From the NCBI GenBank assembly GCA_003660975.1, contig QMVG01000001.1, forward strand, positions 1 to 64,000: 64,000 bases of DNA, read 5' to 3'. The notes beneath the pieces were generated by a model, which saw only the letters and a program-made list of their open reading frames with translations, ran no database searches and was not told the origin of the DNA. Each line of letters opens with the position of its first letter. Within the stretch, counting starts at the first letter, position 1. Shown one piece after another: positions 35,348 to 45,000 of this stretch. A program made the position numbers and the translations under genes. Source of the DNA: Microcaldota archaeon (GTDB taxonomy: Archaea; B1Sed10-29; B47-G15).

Positions 35348-37610
35348 CTTTCCCCCCTCTTGAAATGAGTGGTTTTACGTGTGCTTCAAGGAGCCATTTC
35401 TTCCATTCTGCTTCTGCCTCCTTGTAGTTCACAGAGCCATGCTCTTCCCTCTGCCTCTCCAGAATCAGAAGCCACTTATCATTTGCAGGAACAGTATGAG
35501 AGGCCTCCAAGAGCTCAGGTATCTTGTACTTCCTCTTCATATCTACCATGTACTGCTTAACGCTTGCCCTTGCGTAAATATCATCCCAGAGCTCCTTAAT
35601 TTTCAGACCCCTGCTCTTTGCAATCCTCGGAAACAGCTCAGAGCGCTTTACTTCCTTTTCGTTTACGTACTGGTTGTCCTTTGATGTGTCAAACTCCACA
35701 AGCTTTATCAGGCCACCCTCTTTTTCAGGTTCTTCATACCAATGCTTTCCCACCTCTGTTATCTCTATAAGCCTTCTCTCCCTTCTTATCGAGCCCTTGA
35801 ATCTTATGGGAGCGCAGGTAACTATAACATCAGTGGCCTTAAACGATGTATTAGGAACTTCAAGGTCATTGACAATCCTGTCCCAAACACTGTATGCGTT
35901 TTCTCCGTGTATCGTTCCCATAACGACATTGCCAACAGCCCCTATTCTCATGGCTTCGTAAAGAACTTGTGCTTCTTTGCTCCTAACCTCTCCTATTATC
36001 AGCACAGAATCTCCTAACCTCAGGGCAGTTCTCAATGCCTCCTCTGGTGGCACCTCTGCACTGGTCCTGGAAACAGCAATGGCTGACTGGGTTTTCAGAC
36101 GCTGTATGTTATAACCTATGTTTCTCATAAACTGGACTGGTATCTCCAAGGTGTCCTCTTGAACGATGATCCTTAGGCTTGGAAGAATTTCGAGCATCAG
36201 AGCCATGAGCATGGATGTTTTGCCTGAACCTCTAGCACCGTTGACAAGTGTCGAGGCCTGGGCATCCACGAAAAAGGACAGCATGCCTGCTGTGAGTGAG
36301 TTTAACATCTTGACATCTATGAACTGTGGTAATGTCCATGGTGTTTCCTTATGCAATCTCAAAGCAAACGCAACGCCATCAGGAGACAGAGGAGGACCTA
36401 TCACAGCAACCCTTGTTTTCAAGTCGTGCATGTCCATGTCAAAAACAGGGTGCGCTTCATCAAAAGGTCTTCCTGACTGGGCCCTCAGTCTTGATATAAT
36501 GCCTTTTGCTTCCCTCTCAGTGAAAAGCACATTTGTCTGGCAGCTGCCGTAATCGCTGTGCACCACGTAAACAGGCTTTGAGCCAAGAGGCGCATCCATA
36601 TAAATATCTGTCAGCTTCCTGTCGCTGAGCAGTAATTCCATCATGCCATATCCAACAGTATACCTGGCAACTATGCCTGCTAACCTTCTGACCTGCTCCC
36701 CTGATAAGCTTATGTCGTTCCTCTGGGCAAGGTCTGCAATTGTTGCCTCATAAACCTTTTTGAAGTATTCCCTTATCTCTGATGCTTCCATAAACTGTAT
36801 GCCTTCTGGATGGTAGTTTGAAACAATTTCCCTTGTCCTCGTGAGGAGCATATATTCTTCTGGGCTTAGGTTGTACTCTGGTGGCGAGATATAGTATAGA
36901 TATTGAATCTTCTCAGGGTGCTTATAGATGTTTACGTTTGCGTCAAGCACCTCATATTGGTCCACCAGCTCAACGCCAACAGGCGTCTTGAAAAAAACCC
37001 TTGAAGAAACAAAGGCAGGTTTTATTTCAACCTGAAACAGCGTTCTGTATATTGACCTGTCCTTTGGGATCTGCTTTACTCTGCTTATAATCAGCTTTGC
37101 CTTCTTTATCAGCTCTGTTTTCTCAAAAGCATTGCGCATGAAGTTAAGCACTTTAAGGTAGGGTTCAGCGCATTTTTTGTAGGCCTTTCCCTCTGACGAA
37201 AGCCTTTCCTCTTCCTGTTTTATGGCAGATATTGTTTTCAGGTACGCAGCTATAGGGTCTGAAAAAATTAAGTCAGTAGATATAGACATTATAAGGTTAT
37301 GGCGCGCAGCATAAAGGCCTTCGCACTCTGGATATGGAGCTATCTTCTCGTGCGACCAGACGCTTTCCCTGTGGAAAAGGGAGGCCAAGTCCGCAATCTC
37401 TTTTAGCATCTTGGTTTGCTCTTCGTTGTAAACCCTCTCATATACCTCTGCCAAGACAACGAGGTCTGCGTTTGTCTTTCCCAAAAGCTCTATTACCTCT
37501 CTCATGCACTGCTGGGAATCAGCCACTGATGCTGCAAAGGAAGCGCCCCTATAGTCTATTATTAAATATCTCTTTCCTCCTTCACTTTTAATGATGTATT
37601 TATGGGTCAA
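35331..37610 (-). CDS. Type II/IV secretion system (TadA/FlaI-like) ATPase with long N-terminal extension, system C
   Basis: Walker A NGARGSGKTSMLMAL, QEDTLEIPVQFMRNIGYNIQRLKTQSA, GDSVLIIGEVRSKEAQVLYEAMRIGAVGNVVMGTIHGENAYSV. TTG start with GGTGA upstream. Confidence 0.9.
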   Translation of the reverse strand: MTHKYIIKSEGGKRYLIIDYRGASFAASVADSQQCMREVIELLGKTNADLVVLAEVYERVYNEEQTKMLKEIADLASLFHRESVWSHEKIAPYPECEGLYAARHNLIMSISTDLIFSDPIAAYLKTISAIKQEEERLSSEGKAYKKCAEPYLKVLNFMRNAFEKTELIKKAKLIISRVKQIPKDRSIYRTLFQVEIKPAFVSSRVFFKTPVGVELVDQYEVLDANVNIYKHPEKIQYLYYISPPEYNLSPEEYMLLTRTREIVSNYHPEGIQFMEASEIREYFKKVYEATIADLAQRNDISLSGEQVRRLAGIVARYTVGYGMMELLLSDRKLTDIYMDAPLGSKPVYVVHSDYGSCQTNVLFTEREAKGIISRLRAQSGRPFDEAHPVFDMDMHDLKTRVAVIGPPLSPDGVAFALRLHKETPWTLPQFIDVKMLNSLTAGMLSFFVDAQASTLVNGARGSGKTSMLMALMLEILPSLRIIVQEDTLEIPVQFMRNIGYNIQRLKTQSAIAVSRTSAEVPPEEALRTALRLGDSVLIIGEVRSKEAQVLYEAMRIGAVGNVVMGTIHGENAYSVWDRIVNDLEVPNTSFKATDVIVTCAPIRFKGSIRRERRLIEITEVGKHWYEEPEKEGGLIKLVEFDTSKDNQYVNEKEVKRSELFPRIAKSRGLKIKELWDDIYARASVKQYMVDMKRKYKIPELLEASHTVPANDKWLLILERQREEHGSVNYKEAEAEWKKWLLEAHVKPLISRGGKGGAKK

Positions 37611-38174
37611 ATGAATTCACCTTTGAGAACTCTCCTCTCTAAAAGAGAGTTGTGGAGGGGTTTCACCTTCTTAATAAGTATCGGAGCTTTTTATATCTTT
37701 TTCTACATCTGCCTCCAGCCGCTAATTTATTACATAGAGAGCATAAGTACTGTGCTTACATCTTTTTTTCTCTCTGTCCTGGGGGTTGAGCACTCACTAG
37801 GCTTTGCTGCAGAGCCAGTGATAAGGGTAGGCAGCGTGGATGCGGTTATAGGCAGGTTATGCGCTGGGGACATTGAGATAGCAATGGTGCTGGCGGTAAT
37901 TTTTGCTACATTTGACAGGAAGCTAGGAGATAGGATAAAGGCAGCGCTTGTGGCTCTTCCTTTTATATTAATTGCTAATGCGATAAGGATATCAACGGTG
38001 CTGTGGGTTGGAAGCTCAATGGGCTGGGCAAGTGCTGACTTCGTTCACGACGTGCTTTTCAGGATAACATTGCTTGTGGTTGTTCTGTTATACTATGCTT
38101 TCTGGTATCTTGGATACATGGGCAGGTGCGCGGCTAAAATATTAAATAAAATAAATACCTTAGCAAAGCGATGA
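37602..38174 (+). CDS. Archaeosortase/exosortase-like integral membrane transpeptidase
   Basis: Multi-TM with GRLCAGDIEIAMVLAVIFA (Cys), LPFILIANAIRISTVLWVGS (N-x-x-R), ASADFVHDVLFRITLLVVVLLYYAFW (His): the family triad and spacing. Alternative ATG at 37611. Confidence 0.82.
   Translation: MGQMNSPLRTLLSKRELWRGFTFLISIGAFYIFFYICLQPLIYYIESISTVLTSFFLSVLGVEHSLGFAAEPVIRVGSVDAVIGRLCAGDIEIAMVLAVIFATFDRKLGDRIKAALVALPFILIANAIRISTVLWVGSSMGWASADFVHDVLFRITLLVVVLLYYAFWYLGYMGRCAAKILNKINTLAKR
37628..37651. repeat. Inverted repeat AACTCTC-N10-GAGAGTT
   Basis: 37628-37634 with 37645-37651; nested alternative CTCTCT-AAA-AGAGAG (37635-37649). Confidence 0.6.
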
Positions 38175-38944
38175 AAGGTTTTTCTCTTTTTACTCCACTT
38201 GTTGGAAGTATGATGATGATAACCGCTATAATAATTTCCATGACGATGATACAGAGCGATGCCCACAGCGCCAAGAGCTTTAACAGGGTAATGATAATGG
38301 ACGAGGCCAGAATGCAGGCCAGAATCATCCAGGCAGGCGTTAGCTCTTCGCTCCTGATAAACATTGAGAAAGCGATAAATAAGGTTGTAGAGGACGTTAT
38401 AAATAGAGGGGCTGTTTCGTGCAATAGTAACCGATGTGAGCATGCAATCAAAGGCCTTATTAAAAGCAAATTGGAGGAGAAAGATAAAGAGATTTTCTAC
38501 GCGTCCGCGCATGGTGATTATGAGAATGTTTGGATGGATATAGCAGGTATGATCAGCAACGATTACCTATCTGGTATGGGGTGTAGTGGTCAAGACAGGT
38601 TAGAAAAGTATATGAATTGTCTGTCTAACGCTTTGTCAAACCAACAACAAAGCAGTAGCTTAATAGAAGCTAACTGGAGAGGTGAAACGTTGACAGTAAG
38701 AATAAATCCCCCGCAGCCGGGAACTGAGTTGGCCGAATTGTTTAATATAAAGGCAAATGTTGGGGATTCATCAACTCCCTCAACAATCACCGTAAACGTG
38801 CTGCCAAGAGCCATCTCATATGAAAGAGATATGGAAATAAGTTGTACTCCCTGCGATTCTGGCCAAGCCGCCTGCAGTGTAGATGGTCAGCAGATTACAG
38901 TAAGCTGTGTGTCTTCAACTGGTGGGGGATTCAATAGGATATGA
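38171..38944 (+). CDS. Pilin-like/secreted single-TM protein downstream of archaeosortase
   Basis: MKGFSLFTPLVGSMMMITAIIISMTMIQSDAHS; 4-nt overlap with archaeosortase gene; CTPCDSGQAAC near C-term. Confidence 0.55.
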   Translation: MKGFSLFTPLVGSMMMITAIIISMTMIQSDAHSAKSFNRVMIMDEARMQARIIQAGVSSSLLINIEKAINKVVEDVINRGAVSCNSNRCEHAIKGLIKSKLEEKDKEIFYASAHGDYENVWMDIAGMISNDYLSGMGCSGQDRLEKYMNCLSNALSNQQQSSSLIEANWRGETLTVRINPPQPGTELAELFNIKANVGDSSTPSTITVNVLPRAISYERDMEISCTPCDSGQAACSVDGQQITVSCVSSTGGGFNRI

Positions 38945-39007
38945 AGATGAAGTATTATATTTAAAGAAATATTAAATTAAAAAGAAAGGAAATTGCAAGG
39001 TGATTAG

Positions 39008-42000
39008 GTGGGGTTTGGAGATCTTTATTATAAGATTGAGGACAAGTGGTATGACCTTTTGGACTGGATTGAGGCCAAGGGCGTGCCTGTTTACTCTGTG
39101 GTTGACCCAATTGAGGATGCAGGCATTCCATCGCTTCCTGTTTTCGTGGGAATCTTTCTTTTGCTCTGCTACTTTGTCCTGACTGCGTTCGCGCCTGGCT
39201 TGGGAATTGCAGAGGAAGTAAATTTCTCTGTGCAGGTGTCTGACAGCAACGGAAACCTGATTCCAGACGCAGTGGTAAAAATAAGCAAAGGAGGGGAACT
39301 GCTCGTTGAGGGAAAGACATCCATACTTGGAAACTTTGACGCAAGCTTGCCGAAAGGCAGTTATGACATATCTGTCAGCGCTGCGGATTGTGATGGGATA
39401 TCAAAGCCGATTGAGGTTGTTGAAAGCGGTCAGGTAATCAGCATCACGCTGAACTGCGAGATGAGCTTTGCAAAGCAGGTAAGCATCTGCTTTGTCAGCA
39501 ATGACGGGGACACATTGGACACGCCCATAGAGGCAAACGAGGTTGACGAGTACGGCAACTTTATAGACAATGCGGGCAGATGTGATAATGCAGACAGCTG
39601 CAATTTCGAGCTAAAAGACAAATCGCTTTACGTCTTTGAGTCCCTGCATTACAGAAGCGAAATGGTTTACACCAAAAAGGATGTTGAAAGGATTTCTGAA
39701 AGGAAAAACTGCATAACGCTTGAAAGGAAAGAGGAGGAGATAGTTGAAAAAGGTTTGTTCACTGTCGAGCTGCTGCATTCTGACGGAAGCCCTGTTCCAT
39801 GGCAGCTGGTTAATTTAGTTTCTCCAGATAACCACAATTACATCATAGCAAGCCAGCACACGTCCAACGCTGGAAAGGACATAGGTAGCACGACGTTCAA
39901 GCTGAGGGTTGGCACGAAATTCATAATAGTCGTGCCTGGAGGCGAAAACACCACATACTACAAGGGAAACACAACATATGAGATAAGCTCAGAGCCACAG
40001 AGGGTGAGCATAAAATTAGACACGAGCGCAGACACTCTTTTCGCTGTAAGGGAAGAAAAAGCAGGAGTTCCAACACCTGTTCAGGGAGTTAAGATAACTG
40101 TCTTCAAAATAAAAGAGCCAAAGGACGAGATAGTTGCATTTGGCGAGACAGATAGGAATGGGGAGGCACACCTAAGCTTAACTGATGGCGAAAGATATAG
40201 GGTTTCCTTCTTCAAGGCAGGCTACAGGTATGTTGAAACAACAGTTAAGGGAGGAAGCGAGAAGGAGGTCGTCTTGGAGAAAATCTCAAAGGAAGAAGTG
40301 GGAACTGTTGATGTTTACGTGAGCATTGAGGGAAGAGAGCCTGTGAAGGATGCTATTGTCATTATGAAGCATTACGGAAACTCAAGCAAGACAGGATACG
40401 GCATCCTAAAAACAGACGCAAGAGGCCACGTGCATTACGAGTGGGTGCTTCCAGGGGAATACTGCATAATAGTGGCAAGGGCCAAGGACGAAACTAAGTG
40501 TGGGGAGCACAGCTTTACAGTGAAGGCAAATGAGAAGACAAGGGTCAATGTAGAGCTGAAGCCAATAATGTACAGCTTGGATGTCAATGTCCTGCTGAAA
40601 GGAGAGGGCGTGAGAGATGCAAAGGTATCTGTCAAAGACGCGTACTCTGGAGAGGCCATTGCATCTGGAAAAACAGATTACACTGGCTTCGTGAGCTTTC
40701 CGAACATAGCTGAGAGGAGCAAGATAAGGGTTTATGTGGAATACCTGCACAAAGATTTGGAAAGCGGCAGGACAACGCTTTACAGCCAGAGCACTGCCAA
40801 CATAATTGAGATGGATGATGATAAGGAAATCACCTTAAACCTTGTGGAGACAGGCACGAAAATCCAGTTTCTTGGTATAACAAGCAAAAGCGAGAGCTGG
40901 TGGTACGATGGCAGCAAGTGGGTGCAAGGAGCCCCTGAGCTGGTGGCAGGAAATGTGTATTACGCTGTCTTCGCTGTTGGGCTGCCCAAGCTTGAAGGAA
41001 AGAAATGGGATAGTGTTAAATTTTTGATAAGCAATCCTGAAAGCGAGGATTACGTGGCTCTCAGGAAGGCCGGAAACCTGCCCAGTTATATAAGAGACAG
41101 TAAAGCAGTTGAAAGCTCTTCAAGGTTATTCACTGTCTCTGGAAATTACGATGATAGCTCTGATATTATTTCTATATCAATTCCAATCAGGGTCAGACAG
41201 GTATTTGACGGGAGAGTGAAATACTTCCTGAACTTTTACGCTGAGTGGTGGAGAGGTAAAGACATTGTTAGAGACCCTGCAGGAAAGGACTTCAAGAAGA
41301 GCCCTGACTTTTATATTAGGGGCGAGCGCTGTTTCAAAAAAGGCAATTTCGGCATCTGCATAAAGGGAAAGAAAGAAGGCGGAATATTCTATCCTGACGA
41401 CCGATTCCACTTAGAGAAGGGAGAAAGCGCAAACTTTACCATAATAATCAGCAACGAAGGCTCTAATGCATTCGGCGGTAAGATAAAGCTGGAGGACCCA
41501 AAGAGGACAGTTGCTTTTGAAGACATAACTGCTGTCCTTACAACCCCTGAGGAGCAAGTAGGGTTAGAATATGGATTGGACAACGCAGCTGCCAGCATAA
41601 GCATAGACGCATCCCAGTATAAAAAAGAGGACGTGGCAGGGCTGCCTGTTGGCAGCAAAATCACGATAAAGACAAGAATAAAAGCAGTCTTCCCAATACA
41701 GTACACAGACATTGAGCTAAAAGTGGAAGGTAAAGCAGAGCAAGGGCTTGCTTACATATCATTCCCAATATCTGGAGATGCAGACGTACTGCTGAGAAAG
41801 AAGCCAGGGGCGATAACAGAGCTTGCAAGCAGTATCTTGTTCCAGGTAAGGGAAAACAACAGCGGCGCTCCTGGAAGGGCTGTTTACTTTGACCCCAGCA
41901 GTGTAAGTATTTACGGACCTGCATTGAACAAATTTTGTGGAGGAATCCTCTCCACGTCTTCAAGCAATGTGGGCTTCTCTGTTGACAGGCATGGAAACAT

Positions 42001-45000
42001 AACTGTTGACTTCAATGATTACTGCCACCTAAGTGTTGATCCACTCTTTGATGAAAAGCAGCAGATGTTCCTGTATGTAGAAAGCCCCATATTTGAAGGA
42101 AAAACCTTCTCAATACCTGTAAGCCCCTGCGTGCTCGGCGTGTCGCTGGACAAGAAAACAGTGTTCGCAGGAGGAGAATGCAATCTTCAATTAGTCTTTG
42201 ACGATGAGAAAAGCGGCTTGTATAAGGATGAAGAGTTGACTGAAGCTGCGAGCTCCTGCATTGGAGACAGGTGGCTTGTAGTACGTAAAAACGAGAACTG
42301 CAACCCTGTTTTCGGAGAAATAAAAGAAAAGAACGTGAGCATAGAAGCAAAGGAAAGTTGGGTTGCTGGTGAATGGGTCAAGGCAAATATATCAGGCGAA
42401 AAGCTGGAAAAGAACGTTAATAATGAAATTGTAAGCTTCTCGTACGAAGAGATTCCTCCTGACGTGGTGGGAGACAGGGACATAGGAGATCTTGACAAGG
42501 AAGAGGTAAACGGGGCTGCTGTGCTGAAAATCAAGGCAACGGCTAAAAATGAAGTCAATGGCGACGTGTACGTCAGGCAGGACATAGAGATGCCTCTGGT
42601 CATAAGGGATGCAGGCAACTGCCTCACAGTGCCTGAAAGGGAAAGCACTGTGCAGATTCTCCCAAACATAGTGTGCCCGATTAACTTTGAAATAGGCAAC
42701 TTCCCAGGAATTGAAGGCGGAGAGCCCGTGTGCAGCAAGAGCAATTCAATCACATACATATTCGGAAGGAGCGACAAGGACTACTGCAATGACCTTGACC
42801 TTAATAAGATAGAGTCCTTAGAAGTGGAATACAATGAAGAAGAATACAGTGAAAGTAGTTTTGTCCATGTTTCAAGCAAAAGCACTGGGCTGAACGTAAG
42901 TATAACCAAAGGCAGTGGAGAGAACCCACCAAGGACTGTAAAGCTGACAGTTAAACCGAAGATAGAGGGCTTCAAGACAGAAAGGAAAGTCATTGTCAAT
43001 GCTAACCTGGACGGTGGTGGATGCTATGACGCAAATGAGATAGGGAGGGTAAAGCTGCACGGGAACACAGAGTGCAAGATAACGTTCAGCGCAGGTGAAT
43101 CCTCTGGCGGAGAAGGATATATCGAGTGTAAAGACATTGAAGAGGCAGAAGATTACAAAACAGCAACAGTCGAGATAAAAAAGAGGGTGGATGAATGCCC
43201 TGACTTTTTAATCAGCAGCGCGAGTATCGAGGGAGATTCGAATTGGGAGATTACTGAAACTGGCGATAAATATGTAAAAGTGAAGTACGACAAGGGGGAC
43301 TTCAGATACGGGGACACATTTGAGGCAAATCTAAACCTGGAATTAGAGCTCAACTATGAGAACGGGAAAGAGCTTTCAGAAAATATCGTTGTCCCTCTTG
43401 AGACAGGGCTCAACCTGCCTGGCTGGGAAAATGTATATGCAAAAGCAGTGCAGCCTTACCATTTCAATGATGACGGCTCAGTTGACGTTTCGTCGCTTGA
43501 CTGCGAATCAAATGCCTGCAACCTGGAGCAGGCAATGCTATGGCTCAAAGAGCAAAGCAATGACTTCACAAGCAGTCCTGAGGAGGGGATAAGCTTCAAT
43601 CTCGTTCACACGGGCGCCACGGTCCACGACATACAGGCTGCTATGGAAAAAATTGAAAGCGGGAAAAACATTGTGGTGGCAGATAATGTTGATGGCTCAA
43701 GTGGTGATGCGATAGTCATTTCAAGTGACTCTGAACTGGGCTTGGGAGAAAACGCGCTGAGAATAAACAAGGCGAGGAGCGACGGCGAGGAGATAATACC
43801 ATTCCTGCGATTCTCCAACAAGGGAGCAGGTGAAATCAACTCTAGGAAGGCAAGATACTTTAATTACTACTTGCCATTGGTTGCCGATGGGAGCAGTGAA
43901 CTGAATACAATGGTGGATGCTCCAGAGGACTTAAAGGAGAACGTTAAAGAGATGCTGGCAGAGATGTGGGGCTTGCAAGCAGAAGAGCTGAGCTGGCCTT
44001 CTGTGTCCTATTCTGCGAGGATAGTGGTAAAGAGCTGTGGAGTAGATGACAACAGCGAATGCTGCTCTGATTACAATGAGAAGGTCGGCAGCTCGTCCAC
44101 TCCTGCTGTCTTCGTGCTCACCTCTGGCCAAACTGTGCCAGTCACTTGCGTGGTGGCGAGAAACGAGAAGGCCCTCAGCAACTTCATTGAAACCGTAAGC
44201 AGCTTCCTGGAAGGCAGCAAAAGAATGGCCTACAATAAGGACAAGGACTACCTAACTACCCAGAGGAACTTCATAATCCTGAAAGGCGTTGAAGGAAGCA
44301 GCGACTTCTTTGCTGACACTAACAGGTGGCAAAAAGTAAATGATGAACTGAAAGATGAAATAGCTTCTGTGCTGGGCGTTGACAAGAAAAAGGCAATGCT
44401 GGTCCACATGGAACCAGAGGAAAACTGGGAGAACACATATGTGGCTCCTGACATGACCATATTCGTGTGTTCAAAAGGCGAACAGTGCGGCTGGGATTCT
44501 CTTGAAATAAATTCATTACCAGAGTTTGAAGGAGCACACATATGGATTCCAGAAGGAGGCATGTACAAGTACGACAGCAGTATTGGAAGCTTCCTACTTG
44601 TAGATGACAGCGAAAAGGACTCCTGGATAAGCATAGGCAAAAAGCTGCTGCCATACGAAGGAAATACCTACATCCACGCTATTGATGAGAACAACCGCAA
44701 CACGAAACTGTGCCCCAACTCAGAAAGCTGCGTTATCGGAATAAAGAACATCAATGGAATCACGAAAGCAGTGGTGGACGCAAAGGAAATGACTGATGAG
44801 GAGCTGCTTAGCTACGTGAAGAAGGCCGAAGGAAATGAATACTTTGCGCTGCACCTAATCCCAACAGACGAGGAAAAGGATATAGGGAAGCAGTGCAGGG
44901 TGGAAGACGAGGAAGTAAAGATACTTGATGAAAACGGGAATGAAGCGCAACTTGGCTACGGAAACGTTTACCTTGTGGCAGTGGAGAAGGCAGAGACCGG

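Noticed and set aside
33546-36552. + strand ORFs opposite the system C platform and ATPase
   Set aside because: The minus-strand frames carry full family motifs; the opposite frames look like shadows.
8692-38944. Prepilin peptidase (PibD/FlaK) within the pilus clusters
   Set aside because: No ORF with GxGD aspartyl protease motif and matching TM layout was recognised.
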